Assembly: GCF_004339595.1 (NCBI RefSeq)
Contig: NZ_SMFU01000011.1
Location: 248,001-312,000, forward strand
Source: Marinobacterium mangrovicola
Lineage (GTDB): Bacteria; Pseudomonadota; Gammaproteobacteria; Pseudomonadales; Balneatricaceae
DNA: 64,000 bases
Direction: 5' to 3'
In this document: positions 63,894-64,000 of the stretch, in pieces
Position numbering within the stretch: the stretch's first letter is position 1
How the letters are laid out: every line of letters begins with the position of its first letter
Notes under the pieces: model-generated
Databases searched by the model: none
What the model was told of the DNA's origin: nothing
What the model saw: the letters and a program-made list of their open reading frames with translations, nothing else
Translations under genes and position numbers: made by a program

Positions 63894-64000
63894 ATGGATC
63901 CGATTTTGGTTGGTTTTCTCTCTCTGCTCGCGGTGCTGTTGCTGATCTTTGCCCGGGTGCCCATCGCAATGGCGCTGATGCTGGTGTCATTCTTCGGTAT
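63894..64000 (+). CDS. dctM: TRAP transporter large permease (5' fragment, cut by window end)
   Basis: The first 35 codons, MDPILVGFLSLLAVLLLIFA then RVPIAMALMLVSFFG, match the DctM N-terminal helix (compare LRVPIAVATGMVG at 36157). The gene continues past the window. Confidence 0.88.
   Translation, partial: MDPILVGFLSLLAVLLLIFARVPIAMALMLVSFFG

Overview
This 64 kb window reads as chromosome of a heterotrophic, probably marine gammaproteobacterium. The guess rests on an E. coli-like tRNA-Ser(GGA), gammaproteobacterial NhaP, YbhB and Fds proteins, a DcaP-like porin, two TRAP importers and many CoA-dependent catabolic genes. An Oceanospirillales-type genome is plausible, but that is inference and was not tested. 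No phage, plasmid, IS or CRISPR was found. The only traces of past integration are duplicated 3' ends of the tRNA gene.

Layout. (1) 1-9.3 kb: housekeeping and stress genes. These are a calcium/sodium antiporter (cut by the window edge), tRNA-Ser with two extra copies of its 3' end, a membrane diguanylate cyclase, a large Na+/H+ antiporter with a cyclic-nucleotide-binding tail, a YbhB-type protein, small membrane proteins and a luciferase-like monooxygenase. (2) 9.3-16.6 kb: a complete NAD-dependent, molybdenum-containing formate dehydrogenase operon (fdsGBACD) with a divergent ModE-like regulator. (3) 16.7-22.3 kb: an exported amidohydrolase, a TTC38-like TPR protein, a fluoroacetate-dehalogenase-like hydrolase with a complete active site, and a dienelactone-hydrolase-like protein.

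(4) 22.5-34.3 kb: the main block, a 13-gene operon (plus one gene fossil) for an aromatic compound. It encodes a three-component Rieske dioxygenase (alpha, beta, Rieske ferredoxin, 2Fe-2S/FAD reductase), a cis-dihydrodiol dehydrogenase, a two-part LigAB-type class III extradiol dioxygenase, a C-C hydrolase, and the hydratase, aldolase and acetaldehyde dehydrogenase of the lower meta pathway. It also encodes a feruloyl-CoA-synthetase-like ligase and a nitronate-monooxygenase-like flavoprotein. The predicted end products are pyruvate, acetyl-CoA and a side-chain acid. (5) 34.3-39.1 kb: a DctPQM TRAP importer, an AraC regulator and a TetR regulator. (6) 39.1-42.2 kb: an AT-rich gap, a second nitronate-monooxygenase-like gene beside a PaaG-like crotonase, and a second TetR regulator.

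(7) 42.2-53.5 kb: an ABC importer of the branched-chain-amino-acid type (LivHMGF plus binding protein) in a row with an acyl-CoA synthetase, acyl-CoA dehydrogenase, FadB-like enzyme and thiolase. This looks like import, CoA activation and beta-oxidation in one run. (8) 53.6-64 kb: a DUF2889 protein, a split MaoC hydratase pair, a two-component system divergent from an acyl-CoA dehydrogenase, a second CoA ligase, a porin and a second TRAP importer cut by the window end.

A shared inverted repeat, CATAC-N6-GTATG, lies before the ring-cleavage operon (22519) and between the two-component system and the acyl-CoA dehydrogenase (56997). One-mismatch copies lie before dctP (34374) and before the CoA ligase (59013). 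This suggests that these scattered units form one regulon for uptake, ring cleavage and side-chain oxidation of an aryl or alicyclic carboxylic acid. The substrate cannot be named from sequence alone.
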